Shown piece by piece: positions 61,757-64,000 of a DNA stretch of 64,000 nt (positions are counted from its first letter, which is position 1; each line of letters opens with the position of its first letter). The stretch comes from Methanosarcina siciliae T4/M (lineage in GTDB: Archaea; Halobacteriota; Methanosarcinia; Methanosarcinales; Methanosarcinaceae): contig NZ_CP009506.1 in NCBI RefSeq assembly GCF_000970085.1, positions 558,001-622,000 on the forward strand, written 5' to 3'. The notes beneath the pieces are model-generated. The model was not told the origin of the DNA. It saw only the letters and a program-made list of their open reading frames with translations, and searched no databases. A program made the position numbers and the translations under genes.

Positions 61757-64000
61757 TTATTTTGAGTTTCTCATTTCCATCGTGCTCTGCGCAGCTACAA
61801 GTCTTGCAATCGGGACTCTATATGGGGAGCAGCTCACATAATCGATACCTATCCGGTGAGCGAAGGTAATGGACCTCGGTTCTCCGCCGTGTTCTCCGCA
61901 GATTCCCATCTTGAGTTTGGGTTTGACTGAGCGGCCTTTCTGTATGCCTATCTTCATGAGCTCGCCAACGCCTTCCTGGTCCAGAACTGCAAAGGGGTCG
62001 TGTTCAAGGATGCCTGCCTTCTGGTAAATAGGCACAAATTTGGATACATCGTCCCTGCTGAACCCGAAGGTTGTCTGGGTCAGGTCATTTGTCCCAAAGG
62101 AGAAGAAATCAGCTTCCCGTGCAATCTGGTCTGCGACGATTGTAGCTCTGGGAAGTTCGATCATAGTTCCTACTTTGTAGTCGATCTTCATGCCTTTTTC
62201 AGCCATTACTGTTTCTGCCGTCTTGCAGACTTCCTCCTTGGAGAGTGAGAGCTCTTTTACAAGGCCTACGAGCGGAATCATTATTTCAGGGACTACTTCC
62301 AATCCTTCGGCCGTAAGTTCACAGGCAGCTTCCATGATTGCACGCACCTGCATGTTGTAGATCTCAGGATAGGTGATCCCGAGCCTGCATCCTCTGTGTC
62401 CGAGCATGGGGTTTAATTCCTTGAGGGAAATCACACGCTGGATAACTTTCTTTACCTCATCGATCTTTCCGCAGTCTCCGGAGGTTTCAAGTTCCCTGAG
62501 TTTCTCATCCAGTTCTTCTTTATCCGGAAGGAATTCGTGCAGAGGCGGGTCAAGGAGCCTTATGGTTACAGGCAGGCCTTCCATGATACGAAAGATTCCG
62601 AGGAAGTCTTCTTTCTGCATGGGGAGCAGTTTATTGAGGGCTTTCTTCCTGGCCTTCTCGTCTTCTGACATAATCATTTCCCTGACTGCAGGAATCCTTT
62701 CTTCTCCGAAGAACATGTGCTCTGTCCTGCAAAGCCCGATACCTTCTGCCCCGAGCTCGCGGGCAAGGGCGGAATCAGCCGGGTTGTCGGCGTTTGTCCT
62801 GACTCCGAGGGTCCTGATCTCGTCAGCCCAGGTGAGGATCTTTTTCAGGTCGTCATTTATCTCTGCATCAATCAGGTCTATTTTCCCGATGATGACGCTT
62901 CCGACACTTCCGTCAATTGTAATATAGTCATGTTCTTTGATGGTGAAACCGTTTACCATGAAGAGGGCGTTCTTTATGTCGATTGAGATTTCTCCACAGC
63001 CCACAACACAGGGTTTACCCATGCCTCTCCCTACTACTGCGGCGTGAGATGTCATTCCACCGCGCACAGTAAGTACCCCCTGCGCAGCTGCCATGCCTCC
63101 GATGTCTTCCGGAGAAGTCTCAGTACGGACAAGAATTGTCTTTTCGCCTACCTCTGCCATCTCTTCGGCAGCTTCGGCGGTAAATACTACCTTTCCTACA
63201 GCGGCTCCGGGAGATGCGGGAAGCCCTTTTGCAATTACTTCGAGCTTTGCTTCGGGGTCAATCCTCGGGTGCAGAAGCAGGTCAATGTGTTCGGCTTGAA
63301 CCCTGTTTACGGCGGTTTCTTTGTCTATGAGTCCTTCTTCGACCATGTCGGTTGCAATCTTTACGGCTGCAGCAGCTGTGCGCTTTCCGGTTCTGGTCTG
63401 AAGCATGTAGAGTTTTCCTTCCTGAATGGTAAACTCTATGTCCTGCATGTCCTTGAAGTGGGCTTCAAGTTTCTGGCAGATGTCTACAAGCTGGGCATAG
63501 GCTTCCGGAATTTTGTCTCCGAGAGTGGCAATAAAGTCCGGGGTTCTTATCCCGGCTACCACATCTTCGCCCTGGGCGTTGATGAGGTATTCTCCGAAGA
63601 ACTTCTTTTCGCCTGTAGATGGGTTTCTTGTAAAAGCAACGCCTGTACCTGAGGTGTTTCCTCTGTTCCCGTAGACCATGGTCTGAACATTGACTGCTGT
63701 GCCCCAGCTGTCGTCAATGTTGTTAAGCTTCCTGTAGGTGATGGCTCTCTGGTTATTCCATGAATCAAAAACAGCATCAATTGCCATCTGAAGCTGAACC
63801 TTCGGATCCTGGGGAAACTCAAATCCTTTTTCGAGTTTGATAACTTCCTTGAATCTTTCTGCCAATTCTTTTAATGCTTTTGAATCAAGCTCCGTGTCGG
63901 ACTTTACCCCAAGTTCCTTTTTTTTGTCATCGATTAAGGAATCGAATTTCCTGAATTCAACTCCAAGCACCACGTCCCCAAACATGGCGATAAATCTTCG
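61757..64000 (-). CDS. ppdK: pyruvate, phosphate dikinase (N-terminus beyond the window)
   Basis: About 747 residues are visible; the frame runs off the window edge (RRFIAMFGDVVLGVEF), so the usual ~880-residue enzyme lacks ~135 N-terminal residues. It converts pyruvate, ATP and phosphate to PEP, AMP and PPi, feeding gluconeogenesis from acetate-level carbon. Visible: the end of the ATP-grasp domain (TGVAFTRNPSTGEKKFFGEYL), phosphohistidine domain with catalytic His in GGMTSHAAVVGRGMGKPCVVG, and the PEP-binding TIM barrel ending in the catalytic Cys of MGICGEHGGEP. GLCRTEHMFF is the barrel signature. It is convergent with idsA. Confidence 0.96.
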   Translation of the reverse strand, partial: RRFIAMFGDVVLGVEFRKFDSLIDDKKKELGVKSDTELDSKALKELAERFKEVIKLEKGFEFPQDPKVQLQMAIDAVFDSWNNQRAITYRKLNNIDDSWGTAVNVQTMVYGNRGNTSGTGVAFTRNPSTGEKKFFGEYLINAQGEDVVAGIRTPDFIATLGDKIPEAYAQLVDICQKLEAHFKDMQDIEFTIQEGKLYMLQTRTGKRTAAAAVKIATDMVEEGLIDKETAVNRVQAEHIDLLLHPRIDPEAKLEVIAKGLPASPGAAVGKVVFTAEAAEEMAEVGEKTILVRTETSPEDIGGMAAAQGVLTVRGGMTSHAAVVGRGMGKPCVVGCGEISIDIKNALFMVNGFTIKEHDYITIDGSVGSVIIGKIDLIDAEINDDLKKILTWADEIRTLGVRTNADNPADSALARELGAEGIGLCRTEHMFFGEERIPAVREMIMSEDEKARKKALNKLLPMQKEDFLGIFRIMEGLPVTIRLLDPPLHEFLPDKEELDEKLRELETSGDCGKIDEVKKVIQRVISLKELNPMLGHRGCRLGITYPEIYNMQVRAIMEAACELTAEGLEVVPEIMIPLVGLVKELSLSKEEVCKTAETVMAEKGMKIDYKVGTMIELPRATIVADQIAREADFFSFGTNDLTQTTFGFSRDDVSKFVPIYQKAGILEHDPFAVLDQEGVGELMKIGIQKGRSVKPKLKMGICGEHGGEPRSITFAHRIGIDYVSCSPYRVPIARLVAAQSTMEMRNSK

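Overview
The window is archaeal and fits Methanosarcina, with M. acetivorans-like gene content. Evidence: AhbD/AhbA/AhbB haem genes, a MEDS-PocR-PAS histidine kinase, archaeal ribosomal and RNA polymerase genes (L18e, L13, S9, RpoN, RpoK, S2), a modified mevalonate pathway with isopentenyl phosphate kinase, TATA-box promoters and frequent TTG starts. The species is inferred, not proven.

Layout. 1-6 kb: end of ribB, a cation-efflux transporter, aroC, and a large sensory histidine kinase. 6-31 kb: an AT-richer accessory island. It holds exported or membrane proteins of unknown function, three DUF3160 lipoproteins, gene-pair duplications, decayed secreted-protein genes, an ISH3-like and an IS5-like element, and a MITE. 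31-42.7 kb: a co-directional tetrapyrrole cluster (ahbD-ahbA-ahbB-sirC-hemA-hemB-hemL-hemC), then pyrD-pyrK, an FAH-family enzyme and a small winged-helix regulator. 43-51 kb: glutamyl-tRNA synthetase, a surface beta-helix protein (minus strand), an RPA gene with its partner, serA, and a DUF2240 gene. 51-61.5 kb: L18e-L13-S9-RpoN-tRNA-Pro-RpoK-S2-Memo, then mvk-ipk-fni-rnj-idsA. The window ends inside ppdK on the minus strand.

How the genes work together. gltX (Glu-tRNA), hemA, hemL, hemB and hemC run from Glu-tRNA to hydroxymethylbilane. SirC acts on the siroheme branch, AhbA/B decarboxylate siroheme and AhbD finishes haem; AhbC, uroporphyrinogen synthase and the methylase must lie elsewhere. 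mvk, ipk, fni and idsA supply isoprenoids for archaeal lipids.

Most unusual signal. In the island, eight promoter/leader copies share a TATA box and a 5'-terminal hairpin (typically GGAGTTCAAA...TTTGAACTCC). In the best copies the TATA-to-hairpin distance is fixed, and the arms change in ways that keep pairing. Four copies also carry a second distal pairing (GAGGCA...TGCCTC). The leaders sit in front of different exported or membrane proteins and have been copied with the 3' end of a lipoprotein gene, so they look like a mobile regulatory cassette. Other notable signals are three island genes whose only well-placed start is ATT, and tandem repeats that begin at or over the stop codons of at least five core genes.
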